This document shows positions 20,646-31,752 of a stretch of DNA of 64,000 bases, in pieces. The position numbers and the translations under genes are program-made. The first letter of the stretch is position 1. Every line of letters starts with the position of its first letter. Under the pieces are notes generated by a model that made no database searches, had not been told where the DNA came from, and was given only the letters and a program-made list of their open reading frames with translations. Origin of the DNA: Vicia villosa (Eukaryota > Streptophyta > Magnoliopsida > Fabales > Fabaceae); contig NC_081185.1 in NCBI RefSeq assembly GCF_029867415.1, positions 69,387,156 through 69,451,155 of the forward strand, in the 5' to 3' direction.

Positions 20646-21529
20646 TGTTGTAATTATTAATGGTATAATGATTACAAGTGTGTTCTAAAATGACAAATGG
20701 TGAAAATGAGTAAATGCTAATAAATGCATGCAATAAAGTCCCACATTGAAAGATTCACTCATTTTCAAAGTCCTTATAAAAGAATTAATGACATTAACTC
20801 AACAAAAGGACAAAAGAGGATAAAGTGCCACATTGACAAATGTGGTGGTCCCAAGCATTATTGCCACTTGTCCCAATCCTACAACCACTCGCCGGTGTCG
20901 CCACCGGCGACACCGGCTCCGGCTCCGACTCCGACTCCGGGTCCGGGTCCGGGTCCGGGGGCGTGGGCGTAGAGGCGCTAGTGGCGGCTTGTAGACGGCA
21001 CTTGAGCACTTAGGCACGTCGCATCGGAGCGATCGGGCTATTCGCGGCGTTAATGAGGCGGCTCCGGCGGGCGACGGCCGGCCTTCGGCCGGGTGCTATA
21101 TTTTGCTCAGTGTACGTGATTTGAATTTTGAATCGGAAAGGAGGCAACTGTTCACGAAACCATGCAGAATTGAAACCATGCAAATGGTGCATGAATCTGT
21201 CTATGTGCAACAGTCATAACTTTTGAAAATATATTGTTTCATTAAGGGTCGCAACCTTTGAAACTAACATTTTCGTGGCCTATATAAAGATGATTCCGCA
21301 TTCAGAAAACACATCACAAATTCCGAAAATCCTCTGAATAATTCCAGATCGTTCTTCGCTGCATTCGAGTTTTCGCCGGTCTTGCGCAAACTCGATAAGG
21401 CTGAATTATCCTGGGTATTCCTGCATAAAAACTCTAAGACATTTCGGGAGTGCTTGAAATACTTTAAGGAAAGTGATTCCGTTCACGATTCCAGCCTCGG
21501 TTCTTTCGATTGAAACACATTTTCAAACA
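20646..21529 (+). repeat. 3' LTR of young copia element
   Basis: 884 bp, no substitutions against the 5' LTR by eye, two compensating 1-bp indels. Followed by target duplication GGATC at 21530-21534. Confidence 0.95.
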
Positions 21530-21534
21530 GGATC

Positions 21535-21855
21535 CGGGAGTAATTTTAGAATCTTGAGGACAAGGTTCAATGTGAACCGGGTGGCAATGATAGGAGGTGC
21601 AATTAGATATTTTAATTAATAATATAATGTTAGTTATTATTTTATTTTGAATGTTTGGTTGAATTGGGCTTTTAGTAGTGTTTGAGCCTTTAAATTTATT
21701 AACATTAGAAGAATCATATATTATAATCTCATTGAGACATTAGGTATCAAAAATCAAATGAAAATGTTATTTATTTTTTTAATTCTCTTAGATAATTGTA
21801 TTGTTTTTCCTCTTTATTTTAGAAACCCTAGTTCTATAGGAAAATCTTCCTATCA
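21535..21855 (+). mobile_element. Ty3/gypsy-type element: pol end remnant and 3' LTR
   Basis: 21551-21587 reads NLEDKVQCEPGG in one frame, like the end of gypsy polyproteins. An LTR follows at 21588-21855 (TGATAGGAGGTGC to CTTCCTATCA; 268 bp). It is the same family as the LTRs at 30882-31163 and 34087-34368. Next bases CACTA would be its target duplication. Its internal part is split by the copia insertion and its 5' LTR is not found in the window. Confidence 0.75.
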
Positions 21856-24792
21856 CACTAAAAAAAGTAATTTTAATAATTAAAATGATGCATTAAAAAT
21901 ACTTAAATAAAAATAAACTCAATTACAAAAGTAGAATCAAACTTGTTTCAACAAATATACCAATGATATTTAGGGTTTATCATAAATGTAATTATTACTA
22001 GAGAGAGTGTATGAAGGAGAGAATAAGAGAGTGTTCAATCTTACCAATTTGAGTATTTCAAGGATTTTCTTAAGCAAGAGACGTGGATGCCAACCTCAAA
22101 ATATTCCTCATGAATATCTGGAATTTAATGTCATCTAATTTTGGGTTTGAAGTTTGTCTATTTTCTATGAACTTTTCTTTTTTAAATTGGTAAATTTTTC
22201 AACTTAACGATTTAAAAAAAACAGTTAAATTACCTACCAAATTATTAGAAAAAAATTTTAATTAGTAATACATCATTTTTTAATGTTCATTTTTGATAAA
22301 AATTTAATAAAACTGTGAGGTAAGATATGAAATACTAGTGGAAGATGGCATATAAAAATCTCTTTGAAATACTTAATCAATGGGTCTAGGTTTGACCCAA
22401 TCCTCCTTCCAAAAGTAGATTGTAAAACCAGCTCCACCACACAAGAGAGAGAGAAAGAAACGGCTGTACGGGAGACTTGCTCAAGGTTCTTAGTTTGTCA
22501 TTAAATGGGCCGAAATAGGTGTCATGAGAAACATAAATATAATTTTGCTATCACACATACTACAACTCTTATCAATATGATTTTCTCTCTTAGCTACCGG
22601 TAATCCTTGTAGAATTTACCAGCAGATAGGTATTGAATTTAGACTTCTATTTACACCTTTGATTGGATTGTAATTTCAATGATAAATATTTGATGATGTC
22701 TTGACGCTCTTTTCGCCGGGTTTGTATAGGTACGAGCTTGGTCGCCAGCAGCAAACAACAAGTTGACGGGCAAAAATAACAGCTTCAAAGAAGGATGCTT
22801 AGTTTATTTGTTCTGACGGGTATGTATAAGTTATCAGAATTTCTAATTTTTGTACATTCATTCAAACAACATTAACAATTTGTTTTTTTAATTAAATGAT
22901 CTAATGATAATTTATTATGCATTCAAAACATACTCATATTCTTAGATTTTAACCACCATAAACAAATATAGAAAGACTTTCATGATCTAGTGATAACATA
23001 TTACAAGTTACGTTTCAAAGAAGAATGATTTAGTTAGGATCAATAATTTATTAAGTAATCGACATTTACGTAATTCGTTGCGGTCGATTTACTATCTTTT
23101 CTTTTATTACATCAATGCGTTTAGAGTGTTAACCTGTAATTTCTAGATGTATGCAATATTCATAAGACATAAAGATACATATATTTTATAGATTGTAATT
23201 CAAAATCATTGAACAAATTAATTTTTATATAGAACAATGATAAGAGTGCTACTTTTTGTTTAAAATTTACCTCTACTTTTTCTTATGACAATGTTATACC
23301 AGTCATTTAAGATAAACTATTTTAAGTGGTAAACATTGACATAAACTCCATAAAAAAAAGTAGATGTAGATTTTAACAATCTGTGGCACCCTCATCACTG
23401 CTCCATACAACAATTGATGTATTCAATGCTTGTAAATTATTGTCAATCAAGTACATGCATATATGTGTTTTAAAAAGATTGCAGATATATAGAAAAGTCT
23501 AGTTAACCTTCTGGAAGTATATATGTAATCAGAGAGAAGTTAGTAAGTTTATTGTTATGACTTCTAACATTCATTTACTTAATTAACAAAATTATTCTAA
23601 TTGAATTATTCTTTCTTTGAAGCCACGTCTTGCTGATAAACGACTTGATCGGACTTTTGTGTAAGATATTTTTACAATAATTGATAAATTAATCTATTTT
23701 TGTATAACTTATACATTGTCCTCAAAAGCTATTATGAAGAAGAGCTCGTGGAAATAAGCTTAAGAAATTGAAGGACTTCCTTAAGTTATTTCCATAATCT
23801 TTTTCAAATAGTATCATAAAAAAATATATCTACATTTTAATGCAAATAAGTTTATTAAAATAGGATCCTCTTTCAAAACATCAACTTTATAAGATCAAAA
23901 TGTTTTTAGAGATTAATTTAGTCTATAAGCTTTGGTTCTGGAAACTAATGCCTCGGCCTTAGGTTAGAAGTTACCAATTAATAAATAGAAAATGTTTCAA
24001 ACTAACTGAGCAAATGTGGTCAATGTATCTGATTTCATTAGGTTTCTATCAAATACATAATCAATCATAACCAGTTGTTTAGAGCTTATAGTCTTTTTTA
24101 ATAAGCAATTAATTGATAAAGCTCGTACTAGGGGTGAAACCCTTAAAAAAAAACAAGGCACTAAAGATTAATGGTGTCGGATAAAGGAATTTTAAACCAT
24201 TCATAATAGGTTGGTCTAAACTTAGTATATCCACAATACAACCATCTCCAAGAAAGAAAGATAATATTAGAACAAATAACATCAAAACAAAACACCCCCC
24301 CCCCCCTTGAAGAATATGGCATTCCTCATAATCCAAAGGCTCCATATGGTAGCTAGTTGTTGCTAATACGTAAGTATATTCTAAAACTTGTCATGACTTG
24401 TAAAAGCGTTAACCATTCTTGTTGTGTTGCTAATGCAATCAACGATATCTAATGTTTATGCAACATGACATAGTTAAATACTAAAAAAGTTAAATTTAGA
24501 GAGGATAGAAATATGTCACAAAAGTATTAACATTCCATCACAAATTATTTTTGTAATGGATTTCACGACAATCTAAAATCTTAGCGAATTTCAATGTCCC
24601 CAAATTTTACGAGGGAATTAGTAATCTGTCACAAATTGTGACATAAGTAAACCTTCACAAAATGTATATACTTGTCAATAGAATTTGACAAAAGCTACTA
24701 TAATATTATTAGATCCTAAAAAAAAGTTTTAGAGAGAGAAGCTCCAACTTCTCTCTATCTTTTAATGTTTTTTTAGGGTTATTTTTTCGATC
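21856..24792. repeat. Duplicated segment, copy 1, non-coding part
   Basis: 22590-26091 matches 59024-62521 base for base over long stretches with scattered changes (perhaps 95-97 percent, estimated by eye). 21856-22590 matches 58645-59024 more loosely. No gene is supported. A GC-richer island at 22691-22829 with CGCCGGGTTTGTATAGG is retained in both copies. A C13 run near 24294 is C5 in the other copy. Confidence 0.8.
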
Positions 24793-26042
24793 ATGCATCG
24801 TTCAAACGACCAAGGAGGTGGCTGGAGAAAGGTCTCAAATAAGAAGGTGGGTTTCAGAGACAAGGGTGCTTGGGATGTGGCGGTAGAAGATGGGAAGAGG
24901 GTACCACGTGAAGGGGTTTCCTCTTTTTTTATCACTGAGTTTGCTGAAGGATGGAGAGCAAGAGATTTGCTTATAGAAATGAAGGAGTTCGGAGACATAG
25001 TTGAGGTTGTCATCCCTCCCAAGAGGGACAAGAGAGGGCGGAGATACTGTTTTGCACTTTATGCTAACGTGGACGACAAGAAGTCTTTGGCTACCAAGCT
25101 TGACAACGTCTTTCTGGATGGAAGGAAGATTTTTGCCAATCTACCGAGGTTTCAAAGATCAGTTAAGCATTACGGCAAGGATCCAAGACCGGGAGCTAAC
25201 CATGGAGGTGCAGCGACTGCTTCTAATAGAACAGTGCGCCAAGGTATTCTAAAATGAGCTTGGGTTGATAATATATCTTTTTGGATGTTTTAGCGAACAG
25301 AAAGTTCAAAGACGAGTTGAAAGGTGAAGCTCCCCAAGTCAGATCTTTGAAGATGTTTTTGGAACAGGAGGACCAAATCAGATATGGTAGAGCGTTCACG
25401 GGAGTTTTAAAGGATTCAAGGGATGCGCCTGAGATAAAGCGTATTTTCTTGGAGGAAGGCATTTTCTCTATCAGAGTCACGCTGCTAGGACCAAACCTTT
25501 GCTTACTAGAAGACCTTGTTTTTGGAGAGGTGGATGTGTTCTTAGCAGAAAGAAGAAGCTGGTGGGAGCGTTGGTTTAGCAGCTTAAAACCTTGGGACCC
25601 TAAGGATGTGGATGAGGATAGGTGGGCTTGGCTAAACATCTGAGGTATATCGTGTCATGCATGGGGTTTCAAGCTCTTCAATCTTGTGGCGGACTCTTTC
25701 GGCTCGTTTGTGAAGAGTGACATTCAGACAATTAACAAGGTTAGAATGAATGAAGCAAGGGTTCTCATCAAAATAAAGAAGCTTCTTCTCATCAACAAAG
25801 AAGTTCATGTGTTGATAGATGGAACTTCTTTCAGGATCTTTGTGAGGGAGTTCCATTCTTCCTTTTTGGATTCAGACGTGGTGACTGTTAGCAGAGACGA
25901 GAACGGAGAATCAGAGTTTCTTTCTTCTCCGGTGGAGGGTACTCTTTTCGGCGAAGAAGAAGAAGAGTCGGGTGCTGTCCCTGTTATCCAGCTGGCTAAG
26001 GAGACTTTGATAGCGATGGTTGAGGGGAAAGGAGAGAGTTGA
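24793..26042 (+). pseudogene. RRM-type LINE ORF1, copy 1 of duplicated pair
   Basis: Starts MHRSNDQGGGWRKVS. Residues about 45-118 form an RNA-recognition motif (FFITEFAEGWRARDLL, PKRDKRGRRYCFALY, IFANLPRF). Known: one class of plant L1 LINEs has an RRM-bearing ORF1. Lesions: TGA at 25255-25257, a 1-base deletion near 25270 that shifts frame, and TGA at 25641-25643; the frame then stays open to TGA 26040-26042. The C-terminal part (GPNLCLLED, SGISCHAWGF-like, acidic GEEEEESG) matches the copy at 61236 and the diverged copy at 51330. Downstream, a gypsy-related insertion (from about 26092) separates it from LINE ORF2 remnants at 27810. Confidence 0.8.
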
Positions 26043-26091
26043 GGTGTAGAGGATTTGGTGTGTAAGGTCTGGAAACATTGATCGCGACTTT

Positions 26092-27027
26092 ACGTGTCTA
26101 TAAATCTGATGACTGCAAGTGCACAGTCGTGTCGTGTAGTTTTAAAAGATATCGAATCCACAGGGACTATGAATCGATCTACCGTTATCTAAGGTTACTA
26201 TGTAAAGCTAAGGCTACTAATATTTTGATTGTTCTTAAGGGAGAGTGATTGTGAATAATAAGAAATATAATAGAAGACAGATATCAGTATGTATTTCGTT
26301 TAACTTAAGGTGATCCGAAGGTCCATTGGCTTTTGCATAATTTAATTAAAAATCTTTACTAATTCAATTGGTTAAAAATCCTCGTCTCAAACTTTCGCTC
26401 TGTTGATTTAGATTACTATCCTAATCCTAATGTACGCTTTCGCCATCCCATTAGATTTTAGAAAAGCTTTTTGGAAACAACGTAATTAATAAAATGCCTG
26501 TTTTATGAAGTTGTTATCTATTTAAATCTCCTAATCTCAAACTTTCGCTCTGTTGACTCGGAACATGCTAATATCCCTAACGTACGCTTTCGCCATCCCG
26601 CTCGGGTGTATAAACAATTTTTGAAAATAAATAAGTCCCAATTAGTTTTAACACGCTTTCGCCATCCTTAAAACTAATGTCCTATGTCTACTATCCAGTT
26701 AAAGATCTCAAACTTTCGCTCTTGATTTTAACCTTTGACCGTCTTAAAACCTCAAACTTTCGCTCTATTGTTCTTAAGACTTACTAATTAAATTAGACAT
26801 ACAAACCAAAAACAGGTGATAGTTAACAAAACATAATTAAGCGAATTTATTTCGGATCCCACAGTTAACTTACTTTACATACCGATACCTTAGTAATTTA
26901 GCCAGACATATTAATACAGTTAAGCATGCATGAATTAATTTGGCTTATAATAAAAGGCATGTTAATTGGCATATAATATATCATGCAAATAAATATATAA
27001 ATAAAGGCGGTAAATATTAAACCTGAA
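26092..27027. repeat. Motif-rich non-coding repeat beside gypsy gag
   Basis: Replaces the duplicated LINE sequence after TCTGGAAACA. It contains CTCAAACTTTCGCTC at 26386, 26536, 26706 and 26751, alternating with ACGCTTTCGCCATCC at about 26434, 26584 and 26652. The left end has GCAAGTGCACAGTCGTG and GAATCCACAGGGACTA, wording I have seen in plant repeats but cannot place. It interrupts gypsy gag at its right edge (about 27040). Confidence 0.65.
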
Positions 27028-27744
27028 TTAAATAAATTGCAATTGAATCTTCGCTCTGGCCTTTTCAGCTTTGAACCGTTCGACTTGTCGAACTCTATCT
27101 TCCTGTTGGGCCATATCCCTCAGATAATAAGTATCCAGTTTCTTTCTAATTGAATAGTCTAGACGTCCTGCAGCCATTTCGACTAATTCATGTTCTGGAA
27201 CAACTGTGAAGCACCTTGATTTTAATAAACGGAACTTATTCAAATAATCATCTAAGGGTTCTGTGAATTTCCTCTTAATGCTAGCCAACTCTTTCAAACT
27301 TATCTTGGTTTGGCCCATATAGAACTGTTCATGGAAAAATCTCTCCAAGTGTGCCCATGCATCTATGGAATTTGGGGGTAAGGTAGTAAACCATGTGAAA
27401 GCATTTTTTGTTAGCGAACTGGGGAAATATTTAATTCTCAAGTTTTCGTTGCCTGCTAAATCACCAGCCTCTGTTAAGTATCGGGCTATGTGTTCTACAG
27501 TCGACTCACTAGTATCTCCTAAAAACTTCGTAAATTTTGGCACTTTGGTACCCCTATGTAATTCCGTTTGCATAATGTGCTCCGCTACAGGGGAAGTGTA
27601 ATTTGGACGTCGAAGTCCAATATTAAGGCCATTATTGGCCATAATTCTTTCTATCATGGTGGTTATGTTATTTTCAGTTTCCATATTATCTCTCCTAACC
27701 CTGTGTAATACTTCGTCTGGATGTTCGTCCCTATCTACTACCAC
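27028..27744 (-). pseudogene. Ty3/gypsy (Tat-like) gag fragment
   Basis: 238 codons on the minus strand. Retrotransposon Gag domain: KVPKFTKFLGDTSEST, HIARYLTEAGDL, KYFPSSLTKNAFTWF, HLERFFHEQFY, SIKRKFTEPLDDYLNKFR. The frame ends abruptly after FKAEKARAK, where the motif-rich repeat begins. No protease or RT follows, so it is a truncated fragment. It lies inside a LINE whose ORF2 end resumes near 27800. Gag would form the virus-like particle shell of the element. Confidence 0.8.
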
Positions 27745-27809
27745 TAGCCTAGGCTGTTCCCTGGGAACTTGTTATTGGCCAGTATTGGTAGTGGAATGTT
27801 GAGCTTTTT

Positions 27810-28529
27810 ATGGCTGCCAGTAATAGCAGCAGTGCAGCGCGGCAGTGGATGGATCTTCAGGAGTTACTCACTCATGTTACTCCAAGGATGGGTGTTAAGG
27901 ACTCCTTCAAATGGCGCATTGACAAGGACGACGTTTTCACAGTAATGTCTTGTTTTTCTTGGTTTTTCGCAAAGTTGTCAGGGCCTACTCTTAATGATCA
28001 AGTGATAAAAGCTGCAACTTTTTTGTGGAATCTTAATGCCCCTTCAAACTTCTTGTTCTTTGGTTGGAGAATTATTCATGATAGAATTGCTACCAAGGAT
28101 AATTTGCTCAAAAGGGTTATCTTAGATGTCAACGACTCTTTTTGTGTATTTTGTTCGATAACGGAGGAAACATTACTCCATTTGTTAGGAGGCTTCTGAG
28201 TGGTGGTAGAAATATGGACGAAGGTGTATGCATGGATAGGAACCATTCCTGACTTCTCAATGGAGGACTTCATGCTCTTCCCTTTCTTCTTTGATAAAGT
28301 GAAGATCTTAGCCAAAAGGAGGATAGTGGGTGTTATTTGGCTTGCGACGTGTTCGAGTATTTGGATGAGTCGCAATAATATCATTTTCAAAAGCGGGAGT
28401 TTTAGCTTCCTCGACTGTATGACGGCGATAGTTTTCCGATCGTGGACTTGGTTACATTCGTGTCTTAAGCTTGTATCAAATTGTAATTTTCACTTTTGGC
28501 ATGTTATTCCGCATTGTTGCTTTGAGTAG
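27810..28529 (+). pseudogene. LINE ORF2 C-terminal fragment (zf-RVT region)
   Basis: Reads DSFKWRIDKDDVFTV, AATFLWNLNAPSNFLFFGWRI, RIATKDNLLKR, then CVFCSITEETLLHLL, the zf-RVT zinc-binding pattern. A TGA at 28197-28199 interrupts it, then VVEIWTKVYAWIG and GVIWLATCSSIWMSRNNIIF, standard for the ORF2 tail. Followed by a short 3' UTR and a weak A-rich end near 28602. It may be the 3' end of the same LINE whose ORF1 starts at 24793, with the middle lost or replaced. Confidence 0.75.
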
Positions 28530-28609
28530 CGGTTACTTTTAGCCTTGTATTTGGGAGGAGCAACCCTTTTGCTCTATATCAATATCATTGCCTATTAAAA
28601 AAAACTATA

Positions 28610-29029
28610 ATATTTTGAAAATTCCTTCACTAATTAGTGAAAATTCAATTCCCTCACTAGTGACATATTTCAAATCCCTCACTGATTAATATCCTATTTC
28701 AAATTTTCTCACAATACAATATATTATATTTAAGAAAAGGAAATTAGAATTTGTAATGTTAATTTATAAAATATTTAATGTGAAACATTTTTTTGAATGC
28801 AATTTACAGTAATGAAATATATTTATCATCATTAATATTAATATTGCTCCTAGAGCTATGCACATATCATCTTGTCATACGTCTTCAATGGCCTATCATC
28901 TCTCTATTATAATAATACTAATAAAATTATATTAATAGCCTATTGTCAATTTATTAGAATAACATTAAAAAAATAAATTAATAAAGAATTATTAAAAAAA
29001 TTATATTAATAAAGAGGTATGGAATTTAC
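28610..29029. other. Intergenic AT-rich, no gene seen
   Basis: Repeated short words (CCCTCACTAG, AATTATATTAATA), no coding signal. Nothing identifiable. Confidence 0.5.
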
Positions 29030-29400
29030 AGTAATGAAGTATATTTGGCATTTGTTTTTTCTTATACAAAAGGTTAAAGAGAGTAAGGTAGATGCTGTTT
29101 GATTCGCTACTACTTGAACTTTATGGATGGTAAGGAATGGGGTTTGGTTTCGGGAGGAGGTATGGAACTTCCAAGACACGGTGTGAAACATAAAGCTCTT
29201 TGTTTGGAAGTGGTCTTTTTGCGAACAAATTACTCATTACAATTATTCCTTTTACGAGTTTAGCAAGGATCCGTTATTATCTCACCCTTAATTTTATTTT
29301 GATTGTAATTTTTCTTTTTTGTCGGGTCTTTCCGTCTCTTCGTGTAATCAGGTTGGAGAACCTTTAGTTCTCCCTTATTAATATCTTGCTTACACAATAA
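29030..29400 (+). mobile_element. LINE 3'-end fragment
   Basis: Words such as GTCGGGTCTTTCCGTCTCTT and GGAGAACCTTTAGTTCTCCC followed by TTATTAATATCTTGC resemble LINE 3' tails like that at 28540-28600 (GGAGCAACCCTTTTGCTC). ORF2-tail-like peptide only in broken frames. Low confidence. Confidence 0.4.
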
Positions 29401-29564
29401 CAATAAAGAAGTATAATACAAATTAAATCAATGATTTAGAGCCCAAATCTTTTCATTTCTATAACCTACATCTTAGTGCTATGACTCACAAAAATTAAGC
29501 TAATTTGTTTTTTGAAAATTATATTGTAACAAGAAAGCATATTTCACCAAACCTATTAAATCTT

Positions 29565-29900
29565 AGCATGGAGGAACATATATAGTTGGTTGGGAAATAA
29601 GGATAAATTAACTCTGTTAGAGCTTAAAAACTTCTTTCATAATTGGTCCAAATTTGATAACAAGTCAATTAGATTTGGCTTGCCACTGTGTGGAGTATGT
29701 GGCTGATCCAGAACGAGGTTTCTTTCAACAATACCAAGTTCAACTTTACTGATTATAAGACTACTATTGTTTTGAGATCTTGGAAGTAGATGTCCTATCA
29801 TTGTAATCTTTCAGTTGTATGTAATTTTTCCTTTCGGAATTCTAATCCTCTTCTTTGCTTTAGGGTAAGGGTTTGTAGCTTTTTGGATGAAATATCCTTT
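29565..29900 (+). pseudogene. LINE ORF2 tail fragment
   Basis: Broken frames read WLGNKDKLTLLELKNFF, HNWSKFDNKSIRFGL, VWSMWLIQNEVSFNN and VLRSWKWMSYH, the pattern of the ORF2 end after zf-RVT (compare WLATCSSIWMSRNNIIF at 28360). At least one stop and one frameshift. No poly(A) recognised. Confidence 0.5.
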
Positions 29901-30599
29901 TGCTCGCAATTAATAGATTTGCCTACAAAAACAAAAACAAAAACTATTAAATCTCCAAAATGCCTTGCCACTACTATTAAAGTACTCAGGCTCAATTCTT
30001 CCTACATCATACTATTGGTTCTCTACAATTCAAAGAAAAATAAGTTAACCATTGAAATAATATAACATTGGACTCTTTACAAAACAAAAAGTAGCCACAT
30101 ACTTTCTATATTTCTTTAATTAAACACATTTGTTTGTTTTACACAATTAAATCCAGACATAAATTTCATGAGAAATTAGCATATCTAAAAAAAATTAGAT
30201 AGTTAATTTCCTTAAATTAACTTTCTTTCACTTCACACCATGAAGACACATTTCATTTAGCAAGTATAACAATGGATCTCTTCTATACCAACGGAATTAA
30301 GCAGCACCTTTATTTCTAATTCTTTCTAATCCAAAGTATCATCTGCAATACAAATCCCGCCTTTAAACAGAAGAAGTGTATGATGATATTAACAATTCGA
30401 CACATGCTATTGTATATGATTAGTTTAGGAGTGAATGTGAATCTCTTACTGACATTCCACAAACTTCTATTGATATGGACTATCTTTTTCCCTGTGAGTA
30501 TTGCAGGTAATCTATGCGGTAGCCAATTTTTATATACCATATATCGAGTTATTTATTCATGTGAAATCAATAAGGGTGTATTTAAAATATGTTGTAAGC
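29901..30599. other. Intergenic, no gene seen
   Basis: AT-rich DNA with no supported coding region. Confidence 0.45.
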
Positions 30600-30615
30600 T
30601 TGCATTGTCATTTTC

Positions 30616-30881
30616 GTTAAAGGCAGACTCAATCGTTTGCCCTATGTTTGTATTGGCAACATGGTCATGGCCACAATGAAGAATGGAAAGCCAAGTTTCT
30701 TTAAGAAGGTGTTCCCACCTGTTATTGTGTGTTAGTACAACCGATACCGCGGTGTATTCATGTACTTTGAAGATAATGCTAGCGTGATTATCAATCGTAA
30801 AGGTGAAATTAAAGATTCTGTTATTACTGGTTTAATTGGAAAAGACAATGTTGTAGCATAGGATTACAAGTGGTACTATTT
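30616..30881 (+). pseudogene. 60S ribosomal protein L23 (uL14) pseudogene fragment
   Basis: Frame at 30616 reads [22 protein letters not shown], then a TAG, then [30 protein letters not shown], which I recognise as uL14 ([45 protein letters not shown]). The N-terminal third is absent, one stop and a short deletion lie in the middle, and another stop is at 30859-30861. No intron interrupts the match, so it may be a processed copy. The gypsy element at 30882 inserted near its 3' end; a possible tail follows at 34374. Confidence 0.8.
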
Positions 30882-31163
30882 TGATAGGAAGCTAATCCTA
30901 CCAAGACTATCAATTTAGGGTTCAACAATAAAAAGGGTAAGACATTAAAAATAAGCTAAGAAACTAGAGATAAAAAATAACTTTTCATTTCATTTGATTC
31001 CTTCTAAATGTCTCTATGAGACTACATTATATAATATTCGTAATGGATAATAATAATATAAAAGCCCAAACACTACTAAAAGCCCAATTCAACCAAACAT
31101 TCAAAATAAAATAACAATTAAAATTATATTACTAATTAAAATATCTAATTGCACCTCCTATCA
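30882..31163 (-). repeat. 3' LTR of gene-carrying gypsy-type element
   Basis: 282 bp, plus-strand ends TGATAGGAAGC and CACCTCCTATCA. Same family as 34087-34368 and 21588-21855. Confidence 0.9.
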
Positions 31164-31338
31164 TTGTCGTCGGGTTCACTTGAACCTTGTCCTCAAGGTT
31201 CTAAAAATGGTGGCAGTAGTTCATCCCTCCCTATAGCCATCAAAATTCTTGGTTGAGGCAACATTCCACCAAGCAATGATGAACACAATGTTATAATAGC
31301 CCCAACATTTATAATGTATGCTGCCCATTCCGTTCCAA

Positions 31339-31752
31339 GTAACAATGAATACCATAATTGCTGCAAGTGGATCTACAACAATATCAATCCAAGGAATATG
31401 TTGATAGGATAAAAATGTCGGCAAGTTGTCAACACCGCCAATAAGTGCAGCCAAATTTGGAGATTCCAGAATTAAGGACCAGCTAATCAGCCAAGTCACT
31501 CCTTCACCAAGACATGTAAGCATAGTGATAAGCACTTCCAGCTGAAGAAAAACGACTAGCCAATTCAGCATAACAAAGAGCTGAAAGAGCAGCTGCTAAT
31601 CCAGCAACCATAAATGAAAGTGGTAAAACAGGTCCAGCATGTTCCCTTGCCACAGTTCCAACTAGAACATACACACCAGCACCAATTGTTGCACCTACCC
31701 TAATTGCCATGAGATGAGGAATAGTTAACTCCTTAACAAGTTGTACTCCATG
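31339..31752 (-). pseudogene. Cationic amino-acid transporter (CAT family) fragment
   Basis: Minus strand reads [59 protein letters not shown], then after a 1-base frameshift near 31515 [33 protein letters not shown] and IDIVVDPLAAIMVFIVT. This is the N-terminal membrane region (about the first 4 helices) of plant CAT (APC superfamily) transporters, which carry basic amino acids across membranes. A short stretch after LILE is missing. The coding match is continuous where a plant CAT gene would be expected to have introns, suggesting capture from spliced RNA (inference). Not functional: most helices are absent. Confidence 0.8.

Larger units (their letters stand above)
15286..21529 (+). mobile_element. 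Complete young Ty1/copia retrotransposon
   Basis: Two 884-bp LTRs (15286-16169 and 20646-21529) flank one intact gag-pol frame (16191-20126). A perfect 5-bp target duplication GGATC lies at 15281-15285 and 21530-21534. Reading the two LTRs side by side I find no substitution and two 1-bp indels (GGCGTGGCG/GGCGTGGGCG, and CAAAATGG/CAAATGG). These are hallmarks of a very recent insertion. A purine tract AAGTGGGGGA is at 20636-20645. The element sits between an Hsp90-fragment-bearing segment and a gypsy 3' LTR, interrupting that older element. Confidence 0.95.

Noticed and set aside
26386..26765. CRISPR-like array
   Set aside because: Spacing is irregular, two motifs alternate, and the context is a plant retroelement.
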